From the NCBI GenBank assembly GCA_018268035.1, contig JAFDXI010000146.1, positions 55,280-119,279 of the forward strand: 64,000 nt of DNA, read 5' to 3'. A program made the position numbers and the translations under genes. The number at the start of each line of letters is the position of its first letter. Position 1 is the first letter of the stretch. Below, one piece after another: positions 54,344 to 63,950 of the stretch. A model generated the notes under the pieces. It was not told the DNA's origin. It was given only the letters and a program-made list of their open reading frames with translations, and searched no databases. This stretch comes from Bacteroidota bacterium (GTDB taxonomy: Bacteria > Bacteroidota > Bacteroidia > Chitinophagales > Chitinophagaceae).

Positions 54344-55567
54344 ACATTTCAGAGAATCTTTAATGATACCAACACATTCAAGTATTTGTTCACTTGTTAT
54401 AATCAATGGTGGTGCAAAACGGATTTTATCACCATGAGTTGGTTTGGCTATCAATCCATTTTCTTTTAATGCGAGGCAAAGCTCCCAGGCAGCATCTTTA
54501 TTAGCATGTTCAATAATGATTGCATTCAACAAACCCTTGCCACGTATCAAAGAGATAAATGGAGAATGAAGTTGCTGCAATTCATCGCGCAATAATTTTC
54601 CCATTGCTTCTGCATTGGCAGCCATATTTTCTTCTTTCAACACTTTCAAAGATTCAATAGCAACAGCACAAGCCAATGGGTTGCCGCCATAAGTGGAACC
54701 ATGCTCACCGGGTTTTATGTTCAGCATAATATCATTATCTGCAAGCACTGCAGATACAGGCAAAGTGCCTCCACTCAAAGCTTTTCCAAGAATTAAAATA
54801 TCCGGCCTTACATTTTCATGGTCACATGCAAGTAACTTTCCCGTACGGCATAATCCTGTTTGAATTTCATCAGCAATAAACAAAACATTATTTGCTTCGC
54901 ACAATTGTTTGGCTTTGGATAGATAACCATCTGCTGGCACACACACACCTGCTTCACCTTGTATGGGTTCAACCAGGAAACCAGCAACAGTGTTGTCTTC
55001 CAATGCAGCCTGCAATGCTTCAATATCATCATAAGGAATAGTAACAAACCCTGGAGTGTATGGTCCAAATTTGCTTTTTGATTGCGGGTCTGTACTAAAA
55101 GAAATAACTGTGGTTGTACGGCCATGAAAATTATTTTCACATACAATCATCTTTGCTTCACCATCTTTAATTCCTTTTTTTTCATAGCCCCAGCGACGGC
55201 AAAGTTTAATAGCAGTTTCCACAGCTTCCACACCAGTATTCATTGGCAACAATTTATCATAACCAAAATATTGTGTGGCAAATTTTTCATATTCACCCAA
55301 CAGGCTGTTATAAAATGCACGTGATGTGAGCGTCAGTTTTTGAGCCTGAGTAATTAATGTTTTAATTATCCTCGGATGGCAGTGACCCTGGTTAACAGCA
55401 GAGTAACCACTTAGAAAATCATAATACCTTTTTCCATCCACATCCCATACAAAAACACCATCTCCCCTTTCCAAAACAACAGGTACTGGATGGTAATTGT
55501 GTGCGCCAAAATCTTCTTCAAGCTGTAAATAAAATTGTGTCTTTTCAGACAAAGTATGAGTAAGCAT
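54335..55567 (-). CDS. rocD: Ornithine--oxo-acid transaminase
   Basis: The 410-residue class III aminotransferase converts ornithine and 2-oxoglutarate to glutamate semialdehyde and glutamate. It starts near [20 protein letters not shown] and has [31 protein letters not shown], and the PLP Lys in [15 protein letters not shown]. It is convergent with the DUF2520 gene. Confidence 0.94.
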   Translation of the reverse strand: MLTHTLSEKTQFYLQLEEDFGAHNYHPVPVVLERGDGVFVWDVDGKRYYDFLSGYSAVNQGHCHPRIIKTLITQAQKLTLTSRAFYNSLLGEYEKFATQYFGYDKLLPMNTGVEAVETAIKLCRRWGYEKKGIKDGEAKMIVCENNFHGRTTTVISFSTDPQSKSKFGPYTPGFVTIPYDDIEALQAALEDNTVAGFLVEPIQGEAGVCVPADGYLSKAKQLCEANNVLFIADEIQTGLCRTGKLLACDHENVRPDILILGKALSGGTLPVSAVLADNDIMLNIKPGEHGSTYGGNPLACAVAIESLKVLKEENMAANAEAMGKLLRDELQQLHSPFISLIRGKGLLNAIIIEHANKDAAWELCLALKENGLIAKPTHGDKIRFAPPLIITSEQILECVGIIKDSLKCLL

Positions 55568-55799
55568 AAAATCGTTTTTTTAATTTAAATATAGAAAAGA
55601 ATACAAAATTGCTGTTGTAAACAGGAGAAAGTTAATGGTTCAGCAGATCTAAATTATTGGAGAGAAATTTCATTGATTTGTATTCGGCTGCAAGATACAA
55701 TTTATAGCTGAATATATAACTGTACTTTACAAAGGCTACACAATTTTATTGTTTTGTTTTCATAGAAAATCTAATTTACAGAATCAAAAAATTTCAGTC

Positions 55800-56168
55800 A
55801 TGGGTCAACAACATCCAACACTGGGTAATGGAAAAATCTGTTATCTCGAAATCCCTGCTATTGATATTGCTGTTTCAACAAATTTTTATCAACAGGTTTT
55901 TGGCTGGCACATCAGGAAACGTTCGGATGGAACGACTGCTTTTGATGATGGTGTAAATGAGGTGAGTGGTGCATGGAAATTGTTCAGGGAGCCTTCCACC
56001 AGCGTTGGCATTTTAACTTATATCATGGTGGATAGTGTTGCAGCTACTATTGAAATGATATTGCAGAATGGCGGGAAAATAGTAACACCGGTTGGAATGG
56101 ATTATCCTGAAATTACTGCACGCTTCAGTGACCCTGCAGGCAATGTGTTCGGACTTTTTCAACAATGA
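55800..56168 (+). CDS. VOC-family (glyoxalase-like) protein
   Basis: The protein of 122 residues is a small VOC-fold protein: ICYLEIPAIDIAVSTNFYQQVFGWHIRK, followed by TYIMVDSVAATIEMILQNGGKIVTPV and FSDPAGNVFGLFQQ. Some members act in bleomycin resistance or as glyoxalase-type lyases. The substrate is unknown. The first codons before ATG 55800 lack VOC character, so that start is chosen. Confidence 0.88.
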   Translation: MGQQHPTLGNGKICYLEIPAIDIAVSTNFYQQVFGWHIRKRSDGTTAFDDGVNEVSGAWKLFREPSTSVGILTYIMVDSVAATIEMILQNGGKIVTPVGMDYPEITARFSDPAGNVFGLFQQ

Positions 56169-56255
56169 TTATTCAGAAATATTTTCCTGCGGTTAAGCAC
56201 CTTTTGAATTTTTAAACTACCGTTTATAAAAATTCCAGTTTGTTAACTTTCCTTT

Positions 56256-56271
56256 TACGAACTTAATCGTA
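56256..56271. promoter_or_regulatory. Possible BlaI-type operator upstream of blaI
   Basis: TACGA (56256-56260) and TCGTA (56267-56271) form an inverted repeat with a 6-nt gap, 27 bp before the start of the BlaI-like gene. BlaI/MecI proteins usually bind palindromes with TACA/TGTA arms, so this is a moderate fit. Confidence 0.3.
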
Positions 56272-56298
56272 CATTGCCTCCTAAACATTTCGTATTAC

Positions 56299-56679
56299 AT
56301 GAATACAACTAAAATTTTGAAACCCACTGATAGCGAATTGGAAATATTACAGGTATTGTGGGAAAAGGGCGATGCCACTGTGCGGGAGGTACATGAAAAA
56401 TTATCCGAAACAAAAGATTGCGGTTATACAACTACCCTGAAATTAATGCAAATCATGTTTGAAAAAAGGCTTGTATTGAGAGACGATAGCAACCGCACCC
56501 ATATATACCAAGCAAATGTGAGCAAGGAAAAAACACAACAACAGTTATTGGACAAAATGGTCAATGCATTATTTAGCGGCTCTCATTCGCAACTGGTGAT
56601 GCAGGCATTAGGCAGCCGCACACCCAGCAGGGAAGAATTAGATGAGATACAACATTTACTAGATAGTTATAAAAAATAA
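56299..56679 (+). CDS. BlaI/MecI/CopY-type repressor
   Basis: The 126-residue protein starts with a winged-helix part (LKPTDSELEILQVLWEKGDATVREVHEKL) and then YTTTLKLMQIMFEKRLVLRDDSNRTHIYQA, typical of the family. The C-terminal region is for dimerisation and has the cleavable region expected for protease-controlled release. It is followed 4 bp later by an M56 peptidase. Confidence 0.92.
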   Translation: MNTTKILKPTDSELEILQVLWEKGDATVREVHEKLSETKDCGYTTTLKLMQIMFEKRLVLRDDSNRTHIYQANVSKEKTQQQLLDKMVNALFSGSHSQLVMQALGSRTPSREELDEIQHLLDSYKK

Positions 56680-56683
56680 ACTG

Positions 56684-58189
56684 GTGACAACATTGATACA
56701 GTCCGGTTTTTTGCAATCATTATCGCACAGCCTCATATCAAGTATCTGGCAAATGGCATTGGTGTGGCTGGCAGCTATTACAATATTACGTTTGTTTAAT
56801 TTTTCAAGTGCACAAAAATTCAATATCGCTTTTGTTGCACAACTTACCGGCTTTGTTTTATTCATCATCACATTATTTTATTCATTCAATAATCCCGGCC
56901 AATATTTTTTTAATACAAACAATACATCAGGCATCACACCGGTATTCAATAATGTTATTGAAAAATGTATGCCTTATTTAGCATTGGTATATGTAGGTAT
57001 TTTGATTTTTAAATTTTCCCGTTTTGCATTTTCATACAGAGCAACAAAAAGTTTGAGAAATGAAGGACTTGATAAGATGAATGCAGCCTACAGGATTTTC
57101 ACAGAACAGACAGCGCAACTTTTCTCCATCAAAAAAAAGGTAACAATTTTTTTATCAGACAAAATCATTTGTCCGCTTACTACCGGTTTTTTCAAACCCA
57201 TTATCCTCATACCTGCAGCAGCTATCAACCACCTTACCCCACAACAAATGGAAGCAGTCATCCTGCATGAGCTTGCACACATCAGGCGTGCAGATTATTT
57301 ACTCTACCTCATTCAAAGTTTTATTGATAAAATATTTTTCTTCAATATCTTTTCAATTTTGCTGAGCAACATTATTGAAAGAGAAAGAGAAAATGCATGT
57401 GATGATTGGGTATTGCAGTTCAGGTACAACTCCATGCATTATGCTGAAGCATTATTCAAATTGGGAAGATTGAAAGCAATGCCTTTACTGACAATGCCGC
57501 TTACCGGAAAAAAAGAAAGCCTGTTGTTGCAAAGGATAAAAAGATTATTACACAACACACATCAAAAAACTTTGCCTGATCTAAGATCAATTATGCTTAG
57601 CATTGTAAGTATAACTATCTTGTTAGTATTCTTTTTTTCATCAGGCTTACAATATTCAACAAAAAAGCCAGTTCAACTATCAACTAAATTAATGGTATCA
57701 AAACCAATTAGTGTTAGTCAGGCAACACCAGAAAAAAAAGAGATTACACCAGTTACAAAAAAAGTTCAATCAATAAGATCAAAACCTGAAGCACCCACAT
57801 TAGCAAAATCAAAAACTATTGTCAGCGACCAAGCAATCACCAATGAAAAATCAGAATCAAATATTACCGGAGCAAATGAAGCTTTATCAGCAAGTCAAAA
57901 ATATTTGGTTTTAGTGCAGCAGAAAATTGATTCATTACAATCATCCATCTCTCAATATAACGATGCTGTAAATTCTCAGATTGAGATTACACCAGAAATC
58001 CTGAAAAAAGCTATCTCATATCAGAACTTTAAGCAAATTGAAAACATGTTGGCTGCAGCAGGCAATTCAGTGAAAGTAACCGAATCACCTGAAACAAAAG
58101 ATAGCTATCAAAAACTGATAACCATTGAAGCCACTGATAAAAACGGAGACAAACATATCTACAATGTTGTGGTTGAATTATACCAGTAA
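56684..58189 (+). CDS. M56-family (BlaR1-like) membrane peptidase
   Basis: The 501-residue protein starts with GTG 56684 and has four or more membrane helices in the first 330 residues. The gluzincin motif HELAH (195-199) and the later EREREN-ACDDW segment supply the zinc site. A helix at about residues 305-325 leads into a Pro/Lys/Thr-rich and coiled-coil region. The beta-lactam sensor domain of true BlaR1 is absent, so the signal is unknown. It likely cleaves the BlaI partner to derepress genes. Confidence 0.9.
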   Translation: MTTLIQSGFLQSLSHSLISSIWQMALVWLAAITILRLFNFSSAQKFNIAFVAQLTGFVLFIITLFYSFNNPGQYFFNTNNTSGITPVFNNVIEKCMPYLALVYVGILIFKFSRFAFSYRATKSLRNEGLDKMNAAYRIFTEQTAQLFSIKKKVTIFLSDKIICPLTTGFFKPIILIPAAAINHLTPQQMEAVILHELAHIRRADYLLYLIQSFIDKIFFFNIFSILLSNIIERERENACDDWVLQFRYNSMHYAEALFKLGRLKAMPLLTMPLTGKKESLLLQRIKRLLHNTHQKTLPDLRSIMLSIVSITILLVFFFSSGLQYSTKKPVQLSTKLMVSKPISVSQATPEKKEITPVTKKVQSIRSKPEAPTLAKSKTIVSDQAITNEKSESNITGANEALSASQKYLVLVQQKIDSLQSSISQYNDAVNSQIEITPEILKKAISYQNFKQIENMLAAAGNSVKVTESPETKDSYQKLITIEATDKNGDKHIYNVVVELYQ

Positions 58190-58267
58190 AAAACAAACAA
58201 ATTCATTTTAAATCCTCTTTCTGTTTCTAATTAAAATTTTTGCAATACCCTTTTAAATTTTTAATTG

Positions 58268-58324
58268 CTGATACATATTTAAAATACGGAAGTTCTATTA
58301 GATTAAACTTTTTACATGTATCAG
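58268..58324. repeat. Inverted repeat between M56 gene and DUF6089 gene
   Basis: CTGATACAT (58268-58276) and ATGTATCAG (58316-58324) are perfect 9-bp inverted copies separated by 39 bp. No T run follows, so this is not a terminator. It could be a regulator site or a loop-forming DNA element. The other part of the 323-bp gap (58190-58512) has no supportable gene. Confidence 0.4.
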
Positions 58325-58512
58325 AAATTTATAAGTGTTTGGTTGAAATAATAATTTTACTTATGTACGTAACAATACAGTGAAAAAATTTCTTAACACC
58401 GATTTGCATATTGTGTTAATGGCCTCAAAAAACTACACATTTACCTCAAAACAATTAATACGAATAAGTATTCGGCAGTTTAAGCGTTTAACAGTGAATA
58501 AAACAGTTGAGC

Positions 58513-59250
58513 ATGAAGCAGGCAATTCTTTTTTCACTGGTCTTTTATTTATCAGCAATATCATTGGATGCACAGGTATTGCGCGGAAAAAATGAAATAG
58601 GAATAAGTGGCGGCCTAATGGTTTATGAAGGTGACCTGACGCCAACTTTGGGATCATACAAAACTCCCAGGCCTGCATTCAGCATTTATTATAACCGGCT
58701 ACTGAATAATTATTTTTCACTACGTGGTACGCTTGCTATTGGTGGTGTGCAAAGTGATGAGTCAATGTATCCAACAAAAGCATACCGCCTCAAACGAAAT
58801 TTTGATTTTAAATCATCTGTAAAAGAAATATCAGCTATGGCAGTTTTTAATATTTTCGGTGACAATGCCAGCATAAGTGCAATAAAGTTTTCGCCATATA
58901 TTTTTACTGGTGTTGGAGTTAGTTTTTTAAATATAAAACGCAACTGGAGCAATTTAAACACCAGCGAATATCATTCGGGTTCAAGTGTATTGCAGGGGCT
59001 TGCAATTGATACAGCACATATATTGCCTACTTCAGTTCCGTTTATTCCATTAGGGATAGGAATTAAATACCCGATCAGTAATAATTTCTCTATATCAGCT
59101 GAAGGTGCATACAGGTTTCTTTTTACCGATTACTTAGATGGATTTAGTTACGCTGCAAACCCTGGCAAAAAAGATGGTTATTATACTTTCTCAATTGGCG
59201 TTATTTATAATTTTGGGAAAAATAAACTGAAATGCCCAACAATTAAATAA
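58513..59250 (+). CDS. DUF6089 outer membrane protein (PorG-like)
   Basis: The 245-residue protein has a signal peptide (ILFSLVFYLSAISLDAQ) and a barrel-like sequence starting NEIGISGGLMVYEGDLTP and ending DGYYTFSIGVIYNFGK. DUF6089 includes PorG of the type IX secretion system, but the family has other members, so the PorG role is uncertain. ATG 58513 (MKQAILF) is preferred over the upstream TTG. Confidence 0.75.
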   Translation: MKQAILFSLVFYLSAISLDAQVLRGKNEIGISGGLMVYEGDLTPTLGSYKTPRPAFSIYYNRLLNNYFSLRGTLAIGGVQSDESMYPTKAYRLKRNFDFKSSVKEISAMAVFNIFGDNASISAIKFSPYIFTGVGVSFLNIKRNWSNLNTSEYHSGSSVLQGLAIDTAHILPTSVPFIPLGIGIKYPISNNFSISAEGAYRFLFTDYLDGFSYAANPGKKDGYYTFSIGVIYNFGKNKLKCPTIK

Positions 59251-59951
59251 ATCTAATTGTTCCGATAAATATTATAACAATAAAATCAACTCTTTGTTTT
59301 ATGTTTTATTAAGTTATGTAATGAGGAAAAACAAATTGGTGAACATTCTTTCGTTTGGTGAGGACACCAACCGATAGAAAGACTTCCCTTTCCCGCAATG
59401 TCTCTTTCACAAAGCCTTCAGCGCAGAAAAGGATATTGAGTTTTCCGAAGCTCGAATGTCTATCATTTCCTGTAACTTTTTACCCATCACATTCTCTCCA
59501 AAAGTTATTGTGTTTTTGCATTGAGGAAACTTATCCTTCCATTTGAATATAAAACTTTGCAGCGCTTTGTTTTTCATTTTTATTGCTAATGCATTTTAAT
59601 AACAACTCAGAACAAGTGTGTCTCATATGTTTTTGTCTGTCAATGTTGAATGAAATAGGGATAGGTAAAATAATTTAACTGTAAACATAAAACCGCACAG
59701 TCCTTGTAACCAACGAACAGTAGTATGCGATTGGCGCCGTTAGGAAATGGAGATGCCTAATCAAATTTATTTCTACCTTAGCCTATCATGCCTGTAAAAA
59801 GAATTAAAATTTTATTTTGAAAACTACAGGCATGCAATAACAAAAACTTTTAACACATGTAATGCACTATTGGTTTTTGAGAAAAATATTTGAATAAGCC
59901 AGGATAAAAAACATAGCGGGAATTGATTTCATCCCGGGAAGATTCTCTATT
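59251..59951. other. 701-bp gene-poor region with a 10-bp inverted repeat
   Basis: No gene could be supported. CATGCCTGTA (59787-59796) and TACAGGCATG (59825-59834) form a perfect inverted repeat with a 28-nt loop, about 115 bp before the transporter gene. A 56-codon frame on the minus strand (59577-59407) has no recognisable motif and could be chance. The stretch at 59340-59460 is somewhat less AT-rich and may be a remnant of a lost gene, but I could not identify it. Confidence 0.4.
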
Positions 59952-61376
59952 ATGAATGTTTCACAAAATGCTATCGTCGATAATAACTTCCTCAAACAAG
60001 ATGAACAAAAACCTGAAGTTCGTAAAACTGTTGTTTTTACTATTGTTTCACTTGCGCTGTTAATGATTACTGTGGACGGGACAATTGTTGCAACAGCACT
60101 ACATACTTTACAACATGAATTGCATACTACAATCAATTGGACAAGCTGGACACTCACTGCTTATTCTTTTGGTTTTGTATTGATGCTACCCATAACAGGA
60201 AAATTTTGTGAACGATATGGCAACAGGAGGATATTCCTCATCTCAATCGGTACATTTACCACTGCATCTGTTTTTTGCGGATTATCAAACAACATTTATT
60301 TTCTCATTGCCTTCAGGGTCTTACAGTCGGCAGGTGGCGCAGGTATCACACCATCAGTAACAGGTATCATTGTAAATCATTTTGGAAAAACACGTGACCG
60401 TGCTGTCAGTATGTTTGGAAGTATTTTCCCGATAGGCGCAATGATAGGACCAATCTTCGGAGGCTTGTTTGTGACCTACCTCAACTGGAGAGATATATTT
60501 TTTGTGAACGTTCCTATCGGAATTGCAGTTATTTTACTATCATTAAAATATATTCCAAGCGACCCTGCCATGAATAAACGCCTTCGACCCAAAAAAGATC
60601 ATATTGGTGTAATCCTACTTGGAACCGGCCTCCTCTCCTGCATGTTTGCTGCAAGCTATCTGGGTGGCAAAAGAGCTGAGTTGATTTCACCGCTATTTTT
60701 ATCGTTACTTGCTATTGCCATCATTGCATTGACAGCATTTTTCAAACATATCTATCGTTCTCAAAACCCATTAATCTCACCAGGATTTATTACCGGCCAG
60801 GGTTTTGGCGCTGTTAACCTTATCAATATCATGCTTGGCGGAATAACGCAGGGCGTAATTGCGCTGGTCCCATTGTATGCTACCAACCGGTATGGCATCA
60901 ATGCTTTAAATTCAGGCACTTTACTCGTGGCTGAAGGTATTGCTGCCATAACATTTTCCACACTCTTCACAATGATATTGAGGCGCACTGGTTACCGGCC
61001 ACCCTTATATTTTGGTTGTATAACAATTGTGATAGGAACAGCATTGTTAGCAATAAATCCGATAGCAAAAATTTCTCCATACTTATGGCTGATGGTGGCA
61101 ACATTCTTAATTGGAATTGGTGCAGGGGCCATCAATCCATCATGTCGTAATGCAGGATTGCAACTGGCACCTGAACATTCTTCCATCATTGCATCCCTCA
61201 GGTCTATGTGTCTCCAGGTTGGTTCTATTGTAACTATTGCAGTTGCAACAGCAATTATTTCCGGCTCGAATGGCGATGGAAAAATACAGGCTGATGTATA
61301 TATTGTTGTGGCATTGTTGCTTCTTGCATCATTGCCTTTTATCAAACATATCCCGGAACATCATGGGTCGTGGTAA
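59952..61376 (+). CDS. DHA2-type MFS drug/proton antiporter
   Basis: The 474-residue protein has about 14 hydrophobic segments, as in the EmrB/QacA group. Characteristic parts are LALLMITVDGTIVATALHTL (motif in helix 1), GKFCERYGNRRIFLISIG in the loop after helix 2, and GSIFPIGAMIGPIFGGLFV in helix 5. The substrate cannot be predicted. A soluble N-terminal extension of about 25 residues precedes the first helix. Confidence 0.9.
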   Translation: MNVSQNAIVDNNFLKQDEQKPEVRKTVVFTIVSLALLMITVDGTIVATALHTLQHELHTTINWTSWTLTAYSFGFVLMLPITGKFCERYGNRRIFLISIGTFTTASVFCGLSNNIYFLIAFRVLQSAGGAGITPSVTGIIVNHFGKTRDRAVSMFGSIFPIGAMIGPIFGGLFVTYLNWRDIFFVNVPIGIAVILLSLKYIPSDPAMNKRLRPKKDHIGVILLGTGLLSCMFAASYLGGKRAELISPLFLSLLAIAIIALTAFFKHIYRSQNPLISPGFITGQGFGAVNLINIMLGGITQGVIALVPLYATNRYGINALNSGTLLVAEGIAAITFSTLFTMILRRTGYRPPLYFGCITIVIGTALLAINPIAKISPYLWLMVATFLIGIGAGAINPSCRNAGLQLAPEHSSIIASLRSMCLQVGSIVTIAVATAIISGSNGDGKIQADVYIVVALLLLASLPFIKHIPEHHGSW

Positions 61377-61839
61377 GGTTAGGTGCTTCATTAAATAATA
61401 TCAAATACCATCTGTTTTTACTTCCAACAACATCTTCATTATTTACAATTACACTATCCTGTTTCGTATTATCAATCAGCTTCACCATTTTCAATATATT
61501 TTCCTTATTACCAGAAATAACTAAAGAGATATTTTGCACTTTATCACTCTTAATTTTCGTAGGCTATGCACATTGCCCTGACTACCTTTATTAAATCCCG
61601 CATTATAAGTTCATATTCATTTGGCTTCGATAGTAGATTACCGAACAATATCATGATTGAATTTCACATTTTAGAAGCTCTATGTCGGTTTGCTTTTATG
61701 TATTGAATAAATTTTAAAAATTATCTCTTGTCCTATTGGAAATTCAGCAGATATTATGTTTTTATATCTTTTCTTTTTTACTTATTTAGAGAAGTTTTGC
61801 CAAAATAATACTGGAGATATTTCCATATCTGTAAAGATT
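61377..61839. other. Intergenic region with no supported gene
   Basis: These 463 bp follow the transporter gene. A minus-strand frame from GTG 61539 to 61342 would encode 65 polar residues (ISGNKENILKMVKLIDNT) and overlaps the end of the transporter, but it has no known motif and no good start site. No hairpin terminator was identified. Confidence 0.3.
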
Positions 61840-62416
61840 TTATTGTACTCCATTTGCAGTCATTATCTGATTGCATGTTAGCGTTGCTGAAATGCCCACT
61901 CCATCAGCAGTCTTTCCTTCTATCACTACGGTTTTGGTATTTCCTGATTCTGTAAGAGTAGCCTTGCCGCTTCCTGATGGTTTAAATCCGGAATTGTTAT
62001 CGCGTGTACTGATGTTGTAAGTTTTTCCACTCATCAATTTTCCAAACCCAATTGAAATAGAAAATTTATCAGTCCCGTTTTTTGCGGCGTTTTTATCGTC
62101 AATGATCAATTGTAAACTGGATAATTCATTGTCGGCTTTCCCGCTCTCCGAATATTGATTGCCGAAAGAATTGTCCCCTGTCAGCCCTTCGCTGCAGGTG
62201 GTCTCTTTGCTCGTAACATGATACGTGCCGGCATTGGCGCCCCCTGTGAGCATTACCGAAATCTCAGATCCGAATGTACCGGAAGTGGTTGTTTCACTTT
62301 GAGTATTTGTGGATGATGTGTTGCCGGGTGTTGTAGCGGCTGAAGTGTTTTTATTAGTAGAACTGTTGCAGCCGATGAATAATAATGTGGCTGCGATGGT
62401 GATAATTTTTTTTCAT
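61840..62416 (-). CDS. Putative lipoprotein with apparent frameshift at codon 2-4
   Basis: The ATG at 62416 is followed by eight A. With seven A the frame would read M-K-K-I-I-T-I-A-A-T-L-L-F-I-G-C-N-S, a standard lipoprotein signal with lipobox LFIGC, and then continue without stops to 61840 (about 190 residues). With eight A the ATG leads into a different frame, and the lipoprotein frame has no start codon before residue Met at 62253. A one-base error in the homopolymer, a true mutation or slippage is possible. The mature part has a Thr-rich linker and a beta-rich domain of unknown family (QLIIDDKNAAKNGTDKFSIS). Confidence 0.6.
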
Positions 62417-62483
62417 TTTGTTTTGAATTTATGGTTGCTGAATTTTATTTAGTGTAAATAAATAATTCATTTTTTCTGATTCA

Positions 62484-63872
62484 TTATTGCATTTTTTCTA
62501 CTTTCATTTTTATTGTTGTGTGCATCGGGCCCGTATCATTTTCTCTGCTTTCAGAGAAAGCTTCTGAACTCCCGGTATTGAACGTTCCTGCTATTCTTAA
62601 TCTTGCTGTGCCGGTCGCCACTTCAGCCATAGCAGGCTTGCCGCCGATTGTTTTGTCGGCATCGTGGTTCATCTGCAATTTCTCCAGGTCTTGATGAAAT
62701 TGATCAGAGCCTGCATAATTGGGGTCTTTCTCCATTTTCTTTGTCATTTCCTGCCGGATGTCCGCTGTTGTGTTGCTTTCGTTTTTAATATTTCTGCCCA
62801 CTTGTTGTTGAAGCGTTTGCATCTTGAGCATATCTTTTTTGCCTTGTGCCGATTTATAATAGTTGGGATCGTTCTGATGTGCCTGCATTCGTTTTGCCCA
62901 TTCCATTTTTTGCTGAGCATCCGCTATGTTTTGATTTACATTTTGCATGGTGGTATTAATATCCGATGCGAAACCGCTTAAAAGATCCAGATGCGTTATT
63001 GCATCCATTACATACAGATTTCCACCGGTAGGTAGTGTGTAAGTATTGGTGTAACCTGGTGCAATCGTGGTAACGGAACCTTTGTCAATATCTACTATAG
63101 TTGTTACGGTTTTGCCATCTGAAGTGGTTTCATTTTTTACTGTGCCGCTTTGTGGTGCGGTGGTGTTGAGGTAAACTGTGGCTTTGCCGGTTTTTGAATT
63201 TTTATCCATATTGACTATAGAAAAAAGGAAGGGGAATTTGTATTGCTGAGGCAAAATAATTTGCGAGACAGCGCCATCTGCATTTGCAATTTTATTTTGC
63301 TTAATCGTAACATTCATGTTACGTGTTTTATCAACAGGCTCCAGCATATAAGTACCGTCGTCTAAGGGTTGCAATGTTGCATAACACTCACCTAGTAATT
63401 TAATGTCCTGGCCCGCCTGCGGAAGTATTTGTTCCGCCTCTAAAGTGATTTTGTATTGTGCTTTCAAAATTTGGATATTGCATACGAGCCAAAGTGAGGA
63501 ACCATCCTTTGTTTTTATTTGTACAGCTACAGCCACAGGATTCTTAGCCGGCGCTACAGCAGGCGCCGTGTAAATGACGGAAGCTAAATTAAATCCATGA
63601 CTGGCATGCAGTGTACCGTCTGCAGGACTCAGGGTATTCATTTTTTTCCCATTAACCGTCCATTGTATTACATATTCTGAAAGCGATGTACCTGTAAACG
63701 AAATAGTGGTATCGCTATCAGAAACCGGAATGTACGCAAGGTTTATCTGAACAGATTGATTAGGGGCCAATGCCTTTGGTTGTGATGGATTTAATACAAA
63801 CCCTTCATTTTCTTGTGCCTTAACCGATAAACTAATGAATAGCATGAACACTAAATAAAATATCTTTTTCAT
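62484..63872 (-). CDS. Secreted protein of unknown function with coiled-coil C-terminus
   Basis: I do not recognise this family. The 462-residue protein has a signal peptide (MKKIFYLVFMLFISLSVKAQ). Residues 25-280 look like beta-rich Ig-like segments (AYIPVSDSDTTISFTG, TAPAVAPAKNPVAVAVQI). Residues 310-420 are helical and hydrophilic, rich in Gln, Met and Lys, with two related segments NDPNYYKSAQGKKDML and KDPNYAGSDQFHQDL. It lies 67 bp upstream of the lipoprotein gene on the same strand, so the two may be one unit. Confidence 0.75.
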   Translation of the reverse strand: MKKIFYLVFMLFISLSVKAQENEGFVLNPSQPKALAPNQSVQINLAYIPVSDSDTTISFTGTSLSEYVIQWTVNGKKMNTLSPADGTLHASHGFNLASVIYTAPAVAPAKNPVAVAVQIKTKDGSSLWLVCNIQILKAQYKITLEAEQILPQAGQDIKLLGECYATLQPLDDGTYMLEPVDKTRNMNVTIKQNKIANADGAVSQIILPQQYKFPFLFSIVNMDKNSKTGKATVYLNTTAPQSGTVKNETTSDGKTVTTIVDIDKGSVTTIAPGYTNTYTLPTGGNLYVMDAITHLDLLSGFASDINTTMQNVNQNIADAQQKMEWAKRMQAHQNDPNYYKSAQGKKDMLKMQTLQQQVGRNIKNESNTTADIRQEMTKKMEKDPNYAGSDQFHQDLEKLQMNHDADKTIGGKPAMAEVATGTARLRIAGTFNTGSSEAFSESRENDTGPMHTTIKMKVEKMQ

Positions 63873-63950
63873 CTTTCTTCACTACCATCCGGAAGTCCGA
63901 AAAAATAAATAGCCCATATTATATTTGAGGTGACAAAACTTCATAAATAT

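Noticed and set aside
58380..58595. 71-codon plus-strand frame upstream of the DUF6089 gene
   Set aside because: It overlaps the DUF6089 start in another frame and lacks a signal peptide or domain.
59958..59965. TGTTTCAC half match to a parS site
   Set aside because: Only half of the palindrome is present and it lies inside the transporter coding region.
61342..61539. 65-codon minus-strand frame after the transporter gene
   Set aside because: It uses a GTG start, overlaps the 3' end of the transporter and has no known motif. It remains possible but is unsupported.
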